DNA from: Cryptomeria japonica
Lineage: Eukaryota > Streptophyta > Pinopsida > Cupressales > Cupressaceae
Length of the DNA stretch: 64,000 nt
NCBI RefSeq assembly: GCF_030272615.1
Contig: NC_081409.1
Span: 654,070,468 to 654,134,467, forward strand
Reading direction: 5' to 3'
Shown here: one piece after another, positions 30,846-43,706 of the stretch
Numbering within the stretch: position 1 is the first letter of the stretch
Layout of the letters: each line of letters opens with the position of its first letter
Program-made: the position numbers and the translations under genes
Notes under the pieces: generated by a model
What the model saw: the letters and a program-made list of their open reading frames with translations, nothing else
The model's database searches: none
What the model was told of the DNA's origin: nothing

Positions 30846-32076
30846 TATTGGCCATTTGGATAAATTGATTATGTGTTGCATTGATGTTTTATCATTGATG
30901 TCAACACTAGTTGTTTTGGCTTCTTTACCAGTATCCTTCTGGTCCCGGTAGGCAGTTTGGTTTCTGGTTGGATTAGATCATGATAATCTAGTATGCTCCG
31001 GTATGTTTGGGTTATGGAATTGGCTTACTCATGCTACTCAGATTCATGTTCATTCAATTGGTTTTGATCTAGTGATCGGATGCTATCCTGTATGCTGGCA
31101 AGCTTGGTTTGTTATTCCAACGAGGGTTTCACCAGCAAAGCTTTGTTGAAGATCTTTGATGATATGCATAAGTGGTGTTAGTGCGGCTTCTAGTGAAGAC
31201 TCGAGATGCTGATGGTGATCATGTTTGAGACTTGTTTGATTGGGATCATTGCTTTAGCGTGTGTGGACCTAAATTGGGTCCTAGTTTATCTAGGTTATGG
31301 ACCGGCTTAATGTAACATGTAGATTGGACCTCTCGATGTGTTTCTGGGATGCATTATGGGTTGGATATTATTTGTTTGGTCTCTAGACGACATGTTTTGT
31401 AATTATGTAATTGTTTTATTATCTGGTGGCTGACCTGATTGTTTATGGTCGAGGGTTTGTATATATATGATGTAAGATCTCATTGTAGATCATATAGGAA
31501 TGGGATATGGATATGTAATGAGTGAATAATGTAATAATCATTCAGGTAGAGGATTTGGTTGATCATTGTTGATAGAGCTGGGTTTATGTAAGAGAATTTA
31601 GTCCTCTGGTATTGAGCTTAACTGGAACTATACTCAGGCGTAGGAGATGTTATCTTTGTATTTCATTCCTTCTTCCAAATTGTAGTTTGGACATTTATGT
31701 AGCCAGTGAGACTCCTTTTGTGATGAGCAATGTGCTCTAGGATATTGGCGTTCTTGCAAGTGTGGCCCCCTCAATTGTAAACACATACTTACTACAGAAG
31801 TATTATCTGACTGTGGGTAGGCTTCCCACTATGGTTTTTCCCTTTACCGGGTTTTCCACATACAAATCTTGGTGTCATGTGGATGGTATTTATTATCTGA
31901 TTGTTGTTTATTCTTAATTGATATATTTTCTCTCTTGGTAATTGGTTTATGCATTCCGATATTAATCTTTTGGGTTCCAGTATTAGAGTTTTAATTGCTT
32001 AAGGTTTTGGTAATCTGGTGACAACTGATTCACTCGACCCTCTCAGTTGTCTTCCAGTTATTTGAACTATCTAACA
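30846..32076 (+). repeat. 5' LTR of the 30.8-37.8 kb copia element
   Basis: Begins TATTGG (TG changed to TA) and ends CTAACA. Matches 36605-37834. It contains the conserved motif ATGGTTTTTCCC...GGGTTTTCCACATAC at 31838-31870 and the terminal GATTCAC..CCTCTCAGT. Confidence 0.95.
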
Positions 32077-32078
32077 AT

Positions 32079-32090
32079 TGGTATCAGAGC
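32079..32090 (+). other. Primer binding site (initiator Met-tRNA type)
   Basis: TGGTATCAGAGC, two bases after the LTR end. Confidence 0.95.
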
Positions 32091-32133
32091 TCTTGTCCTC
32101 TCTGCATAAGCTTAACCGCTTGAGGAAGATCCT

Positions 32134-33060
32134 ATGATGACTAACAATCCAAGTTCATCTAGTTCATCTACTGCTATCTTTCAGAGAGATATTCCTAGGC
32201 TTGATGGAACAAATTGCAGAGTATTGAAGATTTAGATGGAGACTCATCTGAGATGTCTTGGTAAGGAAATTTGGTACATCACAGAGAATGGAGTTACCCC
32301 TTATAATCTAGTATCTGGCAATACTCCAAAAAACTTGGATAAGGCACTTGAGAATGATTGTAGAGGAAGAGAAACCCTCTTGTGTGCACTTTCTGATCAA
32401 CAAATAATGGGATTAACTAACAAATCATCTGCAAAGGCTATATGGGACAAGTTGGAGACTCTTAATGAAGGTGACCCTACTGTGAAGATTGCTAAACTTG
32501 ATGGTTACCGAGTGAGATATGAAAACTTTAAAATGGAAGAAGATGAAAGGATTACTGCATTCATGGAAAGGGTAAATGAAATTGTTATGGGAATTGAATG
32601 TTGTGGTGGAACTCTGAGTGAAGATGAAATAGTTTCTAAAGTTCTGAGAGATTTGCCACCAACTTACAAGATGAAAGCTACTGCAATTAATGAATTGAGA
32701 ACAATGGCTAATACTTCTATCAATAGAGATACCTTGGTTTGGAAATTATCTTCTTTTGAGCTTGAAGAATTTGGACCTTCTGGAGTTGTGAAATTTGAAC
32801 CTACTTTTCATGCATATACATCATCAACTAGAAAGCAAGATTGGAAAGCTTTGAATGCAAATGAATTGGATGATATGAAGAGAGAAGATGATGAATTTGG
32901 GCAACTTGAAGCCATATTTGCTAGAAGAGTACCTAAAGGATCGGTAGGAAGTAAGTATGAGTAAAAAGAACCTTTTAAATGTTTTGCATGTAATAAGATA
33001 GGTCATTTTGCATCTAGATTTCCTAAAAGGAATTCAAGATTTGAAGAGGGAGCTAGAAGA
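32134..33060 (+). pseudogene. Ty1/copia Gag
   Basis: ATG 32134 (MMTNNPSSSSSSTAIFQRD), a TAG at 32233, then the 242-codon frame with the UBN2 core: METHLRCLGKEIWYI, DQQIMGLTNKSSAKAIWDKL, KLDGYRVRYENFKMEEDE, VLRDLPPTYKMKATAI. Past a TAA at 32962 the same frame continues PFKCFACNKIGHFASRFPKR, a zinc knuckle whose last Cys is Phe. Capsid protein; non-functional copy. Confidence 0.92.
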
Positions 33061-33147
33061 TCTTTTAAGCCTAACCCTGGATATCAGAACAAGTATAAGT
33101 ACAAGAAAAACAAAGATAAATCATGCTACATAGCGGATGAGCAAGGT

Positions 33148-34527
33148 GTGACTGATTCTGATGATGAACCAACACAAGACTCTGTTAGTGGTTCCAGCAA
33201 TGGGAAGGAATGTGTGTTCCTCGCTATCAAGGAAGATGTTCTAGAACTGGAAGAGAATGTACCTGGAGACAAGGCACTTGCTGCTAAAATTGAAGATAAG
33301 GATGAATGGGTAATTGACAATGGATGTTCACATCATATGACTGGAGATAAAAGGAAGTTTCTATCTTTGCAATAATTTGATGGCAGTCTGGTTAGATTTG
33401 GAGATGACAAAGAATGTATGATAAAGGGAAAAGGAACTATATCATTGGATGGTAAGCACAATAATGATAATGTTTATTATGTTGAAGGTTTAAGGCATAA
33501 TCTTTTGAGCATAGGACAATTGTTGGATAAGGGATTTCAATTACAGTTCAAGGATGGAAAATGCAAAATCATTAATAGATCTGGATTGGAGATTGCAACC
33601 AGTACTCAAACAAAAGGTAATATATTTCATTTGAATTTTGGTGAGAAGACATGTTTGATTGCACAAATTGATGAGAGTTGGCTATGGCATAAAGGCTATG
33701 TCGTGAATTTTGATTTCATGGTAAAGATCAGCTCAACTAAGGCAGTTAGAGATATACCTAAGATTGTGAAACCCTATAATCCGATATGTAAGGAATGTCA
33801 AATGGGAAAATAGGTCAAAACCTCTTTTAAGAGTATACAATATAAATCTAATGATGTTCTTGATCTTATTCATATTGATTTGTGTGGCCTTGCTAGAGTT
33901 AAATTTTTTCAAGGTGATAGATATTTTATGCTAATCATTGATGATTATTCTAGAATGATGTGGATTACTTTTCTAAGGGAGAAATATGAGGATTTTGAAA
34001 AGTTTAAAATATTTAAAGATAAATTTGAGACATAGACAGGATTGAAGATTAAATGTTTAAGGTCAGATCATAGTGAAGAATTCACATCTGGTGAGTTTAA
34101 CAACTTTTGTGATAAGCATGGTATTATGAGACAATTTTCTGCTCCCTGGACACCTCAGCAAAATGGAGTTGTGGAAAGGAAGAACAAAACTATCTTGGAT
34201 CTTGCTAGAACAATTATGATGGAAGCTAATCTACCTCATATCTACTAGAGAGAAGCAGTGAGCACAACAGTCTATACATTCAATAAAGTACATATCAAAG
34301 GAGAAACCGGTAAGACACCTTATGAATTATGGTTTGGTAATAGACCTATAGTTAAGTATTTCAAAACCTTTGGTAGTAAATGTTATATCAGGAGAGATGA
34401 TATCATTGGAAAATTTGATCCTAGATGTGATGAAGGAATATTTCTTGGTTATTCTGATGAAAGCAAAGCATATATATGTTATAACAAGAGATTGTGGAGA
34501 TTGCTAATGTCAAGGTGGATGAGATGA
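33148..34527 (+). pseudogene. Ty1/copia protease and integrase
   Basis: Protease: WVIDNGCSHHMTGDKRKF, with DNG in place of the catalytic DSG, then VYYVEGLRHNLLSIGQLLDK. Integrase: LWHKGYVVNFDF with the first HHCC His eroded, CKECQMGK, then HIDLCG (first catalytic Asp), DDYSRMMWITF, CLRSDHSEEFTSGEF (second Asp present, GGE altered) and PQQNGVVERKN (Glu). A downstream GKF block (CYIRRDDIIGKFDPRCDEGIFLGYS) follows. Stops at 33373, 33811, 34033 and 34246 break it. Confidence 0.92.
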
Positions 34528-34799
34528 ATAAAAGTCAAATCAGAGTTTATGAGCAAGATTTGGTAGTGGAAATGATCATAACTGAACTGGTAACACCTTT
34601 ACTCAAATAGAATGTTGAACCAGTTACTCCGACAGTATCATAAAATTCAACAGTAATTGCAGAACCGAGAAGAGGAACAGAGAGTCAGAAGACTCCTAGG
34701 TATGTGAGATCGAATCATTTAGAAGATCAGATCATTGGGGATAAGAACAATGGAGTGATGACAAGAAGGAGACTGGAAACTAATGAGGCATGTTTAATT

Positions 34800-36375
34800 T
34801 CTCAAGTTGAACCGGTATCTGTAATTGAAGCATGTAAAGATGAAAGTTGGTTGAAAGCTATGGAAGAATAATTAGATTAGATAGAGAAAAATAAAACATG
34901 GACTTTCATTCCCTGACCTAAAAATAATAATTTTATTAGAACTAAATGCATTTTTAGGAATAAATTGAATGAAGATGGTCAAGCTGTAAGGAATAAGGCT
35001 AGATTGGTTTGTAAAGGATATTCTCAGAAGGAAGAAATTGATTATGGTGAAACTTTTGCACCTGTAGCTAGGATTGAAGTTGTAAGATTATTTCTTGCCT
35101 ATGCTACACATAAAAACTACAAGGTTTATCAGATGGATGTTAAGTGTGCCTTTCTGAATGGGGATCTTGATGAGGAAGTTTATATTGAGCAACCTGATGT
35201 TTTTTCACTTTCAGATGATAAAAACATGGTTTGCAGGTTAAGGAAAGCTTTATATGGATTGCAACAGGCACCTAGAGCTTGGTATGCAAGGTTAGATAAA
35301 TATATTTTGAAGCTTGGTTTCACTAAAGGTAATGCTAATAGTAATATATATTATAAGGTCACTAATGAGATATATTGATTATTTAAGTATTTGTTGATGA
35401 CATTATTTTTAGAGGTGAAGATAAGTTATGCATGGAATTTTCTAAAAATATGGAGAAATAATTTGAAATGTATATGATTGGGGAAATGAAATTTTTCTTA
35501 GGTTTGCAGATTAGTCAGACTGACAAAGGTATTTTCATCTATCAAACTAAGTATGCTAGGGAATTGTTGAAGAAATTTGGCATGGAAGACTCTAAACTGG
35601 TAAGTAAGTTCCTATGGTTACAAGTGAGAAATAGTCAAGGAAAGATGTATCTGCATCGGTAAATCCTACAAGAAACAAGTCTATGACTAGAGGTTTGCTA
35701 TAATTGACTCGGACTAGGCTTGACATAATGAATGTTGTTTGTATTGCATCAAGATATTAGAGTGATCCTAGAGAAAATCATGAGAGTGCGGTGAAAAGAA
35801 TTTTTAGATACTTGCAAGGTACATATGAATATGGTTTGTGGTACCCTAAGGATGATGAATTTACTTTATGTGCATATACAGATGCAGATTGGGAAGGTGA
35901 TGTTGATGACCGAAAAAGTACTTTCGGTGGAGCTTTCTTTCTTGGAAAGAAGTTGGTTTCATGGATCAACAAGGAACATTCATCTACTTCTTTATCTACT
36001 ACTGAAGCTGAGTATGGTGTTGCTGCTACTAACTATACACAAGTTCTATGGATAAAGAAAATGTAGAAGAACGTTAAAGTGCATTGCATTGGACTGGTAG
36101 TTGTTCACTGTGATAACTCTACTGCTATTGACATATCAAAGAATCCGCTATTTCACTCTAAGACAAAACACATATCTATCAAGTATAACTTTTTGAAGGA
36201 GAAGGTGGAAGAAGACAAGGCTAGACTGGTTTATGTGAACACTAAAGAGCATATTGCAGACATTTTCACTAAATCTTTGCCTAAATCATCGTTTGAGTAC
36301 CTTAGAGACAGGTTAGGGGTTTCTACCCCTCCAACAGAGAACTACTTGATGCTACTGCTCATGGGGAGTAGTTAG
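34800..36375 (+). pseudogene. Ty1/copia reverse transcriptase and RNase H
   Basis: [76 protein letters not shown]; the catalytic box FVDDIIF is at about 35389-35409 in a shifted frame. Then MKFFLGLQI. RNase H: TDADWEGDVDDRKSTFGGAF, STTEAEYGVA, VHCDNSTAIDISKNPLFHSK, KTKHISIKYNFLKE and EHIADIFTKSLPKSSFEYLR. The end is at 36375. Many frame breaks. Confidence 0.94.
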
Positions 36376-36592
36376 CCTTGTGATTCAACAATTTTTGTTT
36401 TTGCTTTGATATTTTTGTTAGATTTCTGGCATTGATGTCAAAGGGGGAGAGATAATCATGTGAAAAATTTAAGGGATATATACATCAGGGGGAGTATGTT
36501 TCAGAACTTCATTGCTATATTTTTTATGGGAGATTTGTTTGGCATTTCTTGGCACTTGGATGTTTTTCACATCTAGTGTTGCCTTCAATGCC

Positions 36593-36604
36593 AAAGGGGG
36601 AGAT
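36593..36604 (+). other. Polypurine tract
   Basis: AAAGGGGGAGAT abutting the 3' LTR. Confidence 0.93.
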
Positions 36605-37834
36605 TGTTGGAAATTTGAAGGAATTGATTATGTGTTGCATTGATGTTTTGTCATTGATGTTAGCACTGGCTATTTTGGCTGCTTTACCGGTATCCTTCTG
36701 GTTCTGATAGGTTGTTTGGTTTCTGGTTGTATTAGATCATGATGATTCGGTATGCTCCGATATGTTTGGGTTATGGAATTGAGTTACTCATGCTACTCAG
36801 ATTCATGTTTAGTCAGTTGGTTTTGATCTGGTGAGCGAATGCTATCATGTATGCTGGAAAGCTTGGTTTGTTGTTCTAGTGAGAGTTTCATCGGTAGAGC
36901 TTTGTTGAGTATTTTTGGTGATATGCATAAGTGTTGTTGGTGTGGCTTCTAGTGAAGATTCATGATGCTAATGGTGATCATGTTTGAGACTTGGTTTATT
37001 GGGATTATTTCTTTAGCATGTGGGCCTAAATTGGGTCTTGGTTTATCTAGGTTATGGACTGGCTTAATGTAACGTGTGGATTGGACCTCTCAATGTGTTT
37101 TCAAGATGTATTATTGGTTGGATATTATTTGTTTGGTCTCTGAATGACATGTTTTTTATTTATGTAATTATTTTATTGTCTGGTGGCCGACCTGATTGTT
37201 TATGGTTGAGGTTTTGTATATATATGATGTAAGATCTCATTGTAGATCATATAGGAATGAGATATGGATATGTAATGAGTGAATTATGTAAAAATCATTC
37301 AGGCAGGGCATTTGGTCGATCATTGGTGATTGAGTTGGGTTTATATAAGAGGATTTAGTCCTCCGGTATTGACCTTAATTAGATCTGTACTCAGGCATAG
37401 GAGATGCTATCTTTACAATTTATTCCTTCTTTCAGATTATAGTTTGGACATTTATGTAGTCAGTGAGACTCCATTTGTGATGAACAGTGTGCTCTAGGTT
37501 GTTGGCCTTCTTGCAAGTGCAAGCCCCTCAATTGTAATCACAAACTTACTGCAGAAGTATTGTTTGATTGTGGGTAGGCATCCCATAGTGGTTTTTCCCT
37601 TTACCAAGTTTTCCACGTACAAATCTTGGTGTCATGTGGATGGTATTTATTCTCTTATTGTTGTTTATGCTTAATTGATATATCTTCTATCTCGATAATT
37701 GGTTTATACATTCGGTTATTAATCTTTTGGGTTCCGGTATTAAAGTTTTAATTTCTTAAGTTTCCGGTAATCTTGTGACAATTGATTCACCCCCCCCCTC
37801 TTAGTTGTCTTATGGTTATTTGAACTGTCTAACA
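36605..37834 (+). repeat. 3' LTR of the 30.8-37.8 kb copia element
   Basis: TGTTGGAAATTTG...GTCTAACA, 1230 bp, followed by TSD TGATC. Confidence 0.95.
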
Positions 37835-38256
37835 TGATCTCCCCTTAGAGAAGTTTTGTGATCTTTCTTCTTTTATGTTGCATTATTCATAACTTGATGT
37901 CCTTTCTTTTATGGGATTATCCTTCATGCGAGCATATGTTTGTTCCTTGGTTAGGACCTATTTCTTTGTTTGAAATGGTACATATCTTATAAATAATCTC
38001 TCTTTGAAAGTTGTGTAATGCTTATCATTGTCCTTACACTTGGGGGGCAATGATTCCTCCCTCCTATCCTTTATAGGGATCCACTTTTACTTTGTTGAGT
38101 GGTGGTTTCTTATGATTTGATGTCATTCCTAGTGTGAAGTTGTTGTTTGCAAAAGGATTTTGTCTCTTGCAAGAGGTGTAATTCCTTAGCTACAACCTCT
38201 ATTTATGTGGGAATGTATATCTATTATAAACTTATCCCCTCACATTGTGTCAAAAG
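37835..38256 (+). repeat. Flanking direct repeat, right unit
   Basis: Related to 30655-30840 (see there), with CTTGGGGGGCAATGATTCC at 38040. No gene. It ends at the next LTR. Confidence 0.65.
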
Positions 38257-39918
38257 TGTTGTTACTATTTTGGCATTAAGTTGTCATTGATGTCAATCGG
38301 TTTGGCAAGATCACCAGTATGATGGAAATTCACATGAGAATAAGCACACAAAAGGAAGGCTTAATGGTAAGGCATAAACTGGGATTAAGGCTGTGTGTGT
38401 GTTAGCATGTTGAGTGGCAACTGATAGAGCAATAAACTGGCCTAGAAGTTGGTTTCCTATTTATGATGAAGAGGCAAAATGTTAAAGTAATCACAATCTA
38501 CTAAAGGTGAAGTTGTTCTACCGGTGTAGTGTGCACTACTGGTTAGCAAAAGGAGTAGGTCTCACCAGTAAAGGCATGTACTGGTATGAGTTTGCTGGTT
38601 GTTCAATTATGAACCAAATATATGTCAGTGAGCTAAGTGATTGACCATTGTGATGCCATGTGGAGCTGAGGTGGCAAACATGCAGAGGTCAGTGAAGCCT
38701 CCATTGACTTGTTTGTTGAAACAGCTAGTCGACATTAATGAAATAACCACAAATCATAGGTTTGTAATTGACTAATGTGGCTCAAGGAAGTAAGAATAAT
38801 AGAGGAAGATTAGGGAGCACTTAGAAATTGGATCTATGCAAAGGAAATCAGATTGCAAGAAGACCTCAAAAAGGAAATAGTTGAGTGCTTTATGAGTTGA
38901 TAGATTTTAAGGTAGAAAACGATGTACAAGTTTGCTATCTTTAGCAAGTATGCTTTGAATAATGGAAAACATGTACAGATGCATTTATAGAGTATAGGTG
39001 ATTGGTCTAAGACTGACTAAATCAGATCTCATGAAGATTGTGTCAGGTAAAGGAAACCCTAACCACTTAGTGTTTGAATGCATTCTTGGCAGGAAACCAT
39101 GGCGATAAATAGATGAGCTTGCTATAGAGCAAGGAGATGGTGGTAGAGAAGTGAAAGAGAGCTTAAGTGTAGAACATTATCATTTTGGATTTAGAATTTA
39201 CTCTAATAAAGTTGCAGAGTGAGTGAGAAAGAAGACTAGTGAGAGGTTTTAACCGACAGTGATTGAGTACCGGTATAACTGTAGCAGGTCCAACAGTTAA
39301 GCACACTGGTGAGGTGTGATAGAGAAAGACAACATCCAAGTGTGACACAATATATTCTAATAATGTGTGAGAGAGAGAAATAAGAGAGGCCAAGAATTAG
39401 ATAGAGTGATCTCACAACCGGTAGTGTGAGATCTAGTGGAGAAGAAAAGATTGTCAACTAGCAATAAGATAATTGATTAAGAGTTGCAGAATTCATTTGC
39501 AACAAGAAGCCTTAACTGTATCTAAATTGTATTTCAATATATATACATAGCCAAGTTGGATCTTGGTGCAGAGTTTGTTGCTCCTTGGTTAGGTGCCCTA
39601 AAACAGAAGGGGTTGCTGCTCCTTGGGTTGGAACCCTAAATATTTGTAATCGAGTGTTTTACTTGATAGGCTAGATTGGAGCAGTAGTCTCCAGCAACAT
39701 TTCTCACTGAGGTTTTTCCCATATTGGGTTTTCCTCATATATCTAATATTGTGGGTTGGATTTGTGTGATTGATCTCTTTGGTCTTCCTTTTTGCTTCAC
39801 CAATTTGATTGTTTAATGCTTAAGTTAATAACTGGTATTTTGAAGGTGCTTTGAAAGGTCAAAAAGTTTAGGAACCACTAATTAAACCCCCCCTCTCAGT
39901 GGTACTCTATGTTCAACA
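38257..39918 (+). repeat. 5' LTR of the 38.3 kb copia element
   Basis: TGTTGTTAC...GTTCAACA. It has GAGGTTTTTCCCATATTGGG at about 39710 and AACCCCCCCTCTCAGTGG near its end, as in the other copia LTRs here. The start is inferred from the usual TGTTG. Confidence 0.7.
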
Positions 39919-39920
39919 AT

Positions 39921-39933
39921 TGGTAGTAGATCC
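39921..39933 (+). other. Degenerate primer binding site
   Basis: TGGTAGTAGATCC, an altered TGGTATCAGAGCC, two bases after the LTR end. Confidence 0.7.
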
Positions 39934-39985
39934 TAAGTTCCCAGTTGTTTCTAAAACCTTGGGTCATTTTTGGACTTAGAACATA

Positions 39986-42178
39986 ATGGAAAGAAATGAG
40001 TCTGCTTCCTCAAAAGCCCCCATGTTTGATGGATCCAACTACGACTTCTAGAGCAAAAGAATGGAGATCTATATTTCCTCTCTAGGTTTTGATGTGTGAA
40101 TGTATGTCAAGAATGGGTATGTTGTTCCTAATGTTCCTCCCACTGAACCAGATGCCAAAAAGGAGTATGAGAACAATTCAAAGGCCAAACATGCTATCTT
40201 GAGTAGACTGTCTAATAATGAGTTTGTCAAAGTCATGCACTGTGTATCTGCCAAGGAGACTTGGGATAAATTACAAAGGTTATTTGAAGGAGAAGCAAAA
40301 GTCAAAGAGGCCAAGCTGCAAGCACTAATGGGCCAAATTGAAGTCATCAAGATGAAAGATGATGAAAAGATTGCAGACTACCTTCATAGATTTGATGAAG
40401 CTATGAACACCATCAGAGGACTTGGAGAAGAAATTTCAGATGAGATTCTTATCAAGAAGGTACTTAGATCTCTCACACCCATGTATGATACTAAGGTGTT
40501 TGCCATAGAAGAAGCCAAGGATTTGAAGACTTTTGCAATGGATGAGTTATTTGGCTCACTAATAGCCTATGAGATGAGAACAACCGATGATACTTCCTTA
40601 AGGAAAGAAGCAACATTCAACATCCCCCAAAAGGGAAAAGAAGTAGCTACTCATAAAGAATCCAGTGAAGACTCTGATGCAGAAGTAGAAAAATTTGTCA
40701 GGAATCTCAAAAGAGGATCTAATCGGTATAAAGGAAAGCTACCACTTAAATGTTTCAACTGTGGTAAGGTCAGATAGTTTTCTGCAAATTGTCCCCACAA
40801 AGAAACTGGTGGAGACGAGTCAAGAGAGTACAAAAAATCTACTGGCAAAGATAGAGAAAGAAATGTCTACCACCAAGGAAGGAGAGGCTACCAGAATTAG
40901 AACAACCTATATACTATTGAGGATGATACCAAAGATGAAGAAAATGCATCAGAGGATGATTACCATGAGAATGATAGAAAAGTCAATATGGCACTTGATG
41001 AACCAATTGATGAAGATGAGGAAAAGGAGGATATTGAAGCTGAAGTGGATTTAGAAGGTGAACTTATCAGTGCTCTTAAGGAATTGAGTAAAACAAGAAG
41101 AGAACTCATAAAGGTCAAGCTTCCTGTAGTAGATGAACAAGATCTCTTGAAGCAATCCTTGGATGAGTCCAGTCAAGTTATATCTAACTTGAAATTGCAG
41201 CTAGAAGAAACTAAGAGGATATGTGAAGCTACATCCTCTAATCTGACAAAGAAGGAAAAGGAGCATCAAGAGTTGGAAGAAGAATTAGTGAAGCTGATAA
41301 AGGAGCTTGAAGAAAGTAAGGAAGAAATAAAAGTAATGAGCAAATATGAAGGCAACATTGAGGCCTTAGATAAGATGTTGAGAAAATAGAAGCAATCTAA
41401 AGACATCGGTAGCTTAGGCTTTGAAGAAGGTCAAAGTTCAACCAACAAACATAAATATGGCAAAGAAATAAAGTTCACCTCTTTAATTGAAGGTGAAGAA
41501 AAGAAGACATTCATTGTAGGCAATGATACTGGTAAAAAGACATATGCAGATGCTATTGGAAATCGCCACACAAACTGGTATACACAAGTAATGAACTGGA
41601 GGCCACACTCTTCATACTGAAATGCAGATCCAAGAAGAAATGTAAGAGTTGACCATGAAGGATTCATCAGAATCAATAGCATGAAGGGAAGACCCCTGAT
41701 GAGGTAGTCCTTTGCAGGACCAAGGCAACCTAACTAGTATGTTTCAAGCTTTCATGGTTACTATTAAAGGTATAACAAATTTGGGCATAGAATAGCTGGC
41801 TGTAGATTAAGCAGTAATCCCTTTATGAATTATGAAAGTAGAAATCCATTTAATGCACTCTGGGATATGAATGTTGTCTGTTATCTGTGCAATGGATATG
41901 GTCATAAGAGTTTTGAATGTAGGAAGAATAAACCAGTACCCTACAATAATTTTATGGATTTTCCTTTAAATGAAGGTATAAAATCCTATAACTATCAAGA
42001 GTTTGGACACATAGCAAGGTTGTGTAAAAATAGGAAGATCAAGCAAAAGAAGACAAATCCTGATCAAGAACCGGTAATTGAAATTGAGCACAACATAGCA
42101 GCTGACAAGAAGAAGGAAACCAAACTGGTATGGGTTGAGAAAGAAAAGGAAAAGGCAGAATCAAGTCTCATAGTGTAG
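39986..42178 (+). pseudogene. Copia (SIRE-like) Gag with coiled coil and multiple zinc knuckles
   Basis: ATG 39986 (MERNESASSKAPMFDGSNYDF, then a TAG for Trp). The UBN2 core is at 40100-40777 (YENNSKAKHAILSRLSNNEF, ETWDKLQRLFEGEAKVKEAK, KVLRSLTPMYDTKVFAIEEA). The first knuckle CFNCGKVR-FSANC has a stop at the His. A Glu-rich coiled coil follows at 40988-41389 (ELSKTRRELIKVK; EEELVKLIKELEESKEEIK). Three more knuckle-like segments lie at 41757-42060 (YNKFGHRIAGC, CYLCNGYGHKSFEC, YNYQEFGHIARLC). A long Gag with coiled coil is typical of SIRE-type copia (family knowledge). At least five stops. Confidence 0.85.
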
Positions 42179-43706
42179 ACTACTTTACATGCTAAAAGGA
42201 AAAATCTATGGGTTGTAGATAGTAGTTACTCCAACCACATGACTGGTGACAGAAAGAAATTCATCAAACTTGAAGACTGGAATGGTGGTTCAGTAAGGTT
42301 TGGAGATAACTCATCCATCAAAATAAAGGGAAAAGGCACTCTGAGTATTGATGGAAAATTGAAGGCACATGATGTATATTATGTGGAAGGCTTAAAGCAT
42401 AATCTACTAAGTGTGAGTCTAATTGTGACAAAGGTTACAAATTCACCTTTGACTCAACCAGTTGCCAGATAAAGAAAGATAGTATCGGTCAAGCTGTGAT
42501 AGAAGGAAAGAGAACGGATGGCAATGTTTCTAATCTGAAGGAATGCTATGAGTCCCAATGCATGCTAGGACAAGTTGATGAAAGTTGGCTGTGGCACCGA
42601 AGATTAGGCCACATAAACTTTGATAGCCTAGTTACAGTAAGCAGAAAGGGGTGTGTGAGGAATATTCAACCCATCATCAAACCGGTAAGAACATTTTGAG
42701 ATGAATGTGTGAAAGATAAGCAAACTAAAGTGAGCTTCAGGAAAAAAGAGCACAACACCTCAAGAGAACTTGAAATTGTGCATACAAATCTGTGTGGTCC
42801 AAGTAGGACAAGAGCAATTGCAGGTGAAAGATACTTTATGCTCTTTATTGATGATTACTCAAGAATGATATGGGTCACCTTCCTACAAGATAAGTCACAA
42901 GGATTTGAAAGATTCAAGATCTTCAGGAAGATGGTGGAGAAAGAAAGTGGGTGTCGGTTAAAATGCCTAAGATCAAACCAGGGTGGAGAGTTTACATCAA
43001 ATGAATTTGAAGATTATTGTGGAAAACATGGAATTAAAAGGCAATACTCAGCTCCTAGAACACCACAACAAAATGGTGTGGTAGAAAGGAAGAATAGGAT
43101 AGTTAAGGAAATGGCTAGAACCATGTTAAATCAGGCTAGTTTGCCAGACACATATTGGAAGTAAGTTGTTTATACTACTGCATATACTCTAAACCAGGTT
43201 CAATTAAGAACAAATAATAGAATGACACCTTATGAGTTGTGGTATGACCGGAAGCCATCAGTGAAATACTTCAAAGTATTTGGAAGCAAGTGCTTTATCA
43301 AGAAAGATATGGATGGTCTGGGAAGTTTTGACTCCAGGAGTGATGAAGGAATCTTCCTTGGTTACTCATCTAACAACAAAGCCTACAGATGTTACAACAA
43401 AAGACTAAGAAGAGTCATTGAGAGAGTGCAAGTAAAAGTTGATGAGGATATGCACAAAGGATGTCAACCACAAGTTAACCAATATGATGATTTCGGTGAT
43501 GAAGGTGATGAAGCTCAATCAGACAATGAACCAGAAGAAGCATCCAAGAAGACTCCCGGCCAGTATGTGCAGCTGAATCACCCGAAAGAGAAAATTATAG
43601 GAAATAAGTGCGATGGTGTGCAGACTAGAAGAAGACTTGCTCAAAATGATGAATAAGTCAATTTCTTCCTCATGACTAAAGTTGAACCTAAAACCTTAAA
43701 TGAGGC
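42179..43706 (+). pseudogene. Copia protease and integrase, catalytic residues mutated
   Basis: Protease: LWVVDSSYSNHMTGDRKKF, with DSS for DSG. Integrase: LWHRRLGHINFDSL, then ELEIVHTNLCGPSR (Asp changed to Asn at the first catalytic position), FIDDYSRMIWVTF, CLRSNQGGEFTSNEF (Asp changed to Asn at the second), PQQNGVVERKN (Glu intact), TPYELWYDRKPSVKYFKVFG. The frame then reads RRRLAQNDE, a TAA, VNFFLMTKVEPKTLNEA, the usual linker before RT, and breaks off at about 43706. With both Asp residues lost the integrase is dead. Confidence 0.9.

Larger units (their letters stand above)
30846..37834 (+). mobile_element. Full-length decayed Ty1/copia element
   Basis: 6989 bp with 1.23 kb LTRs (30846-32076, 36605-37834), exact TSD TGATC, PBS at 32079 and PPT at 36593. 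Domain order Gag, PR, INT, RT, RNase H is that of Ty1/copia. Several stops and frameshifts make it non-autonomous now. The 3' region has three GGGGGAG tracts (36440, 36488, 36596). Confidence 0.96.
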
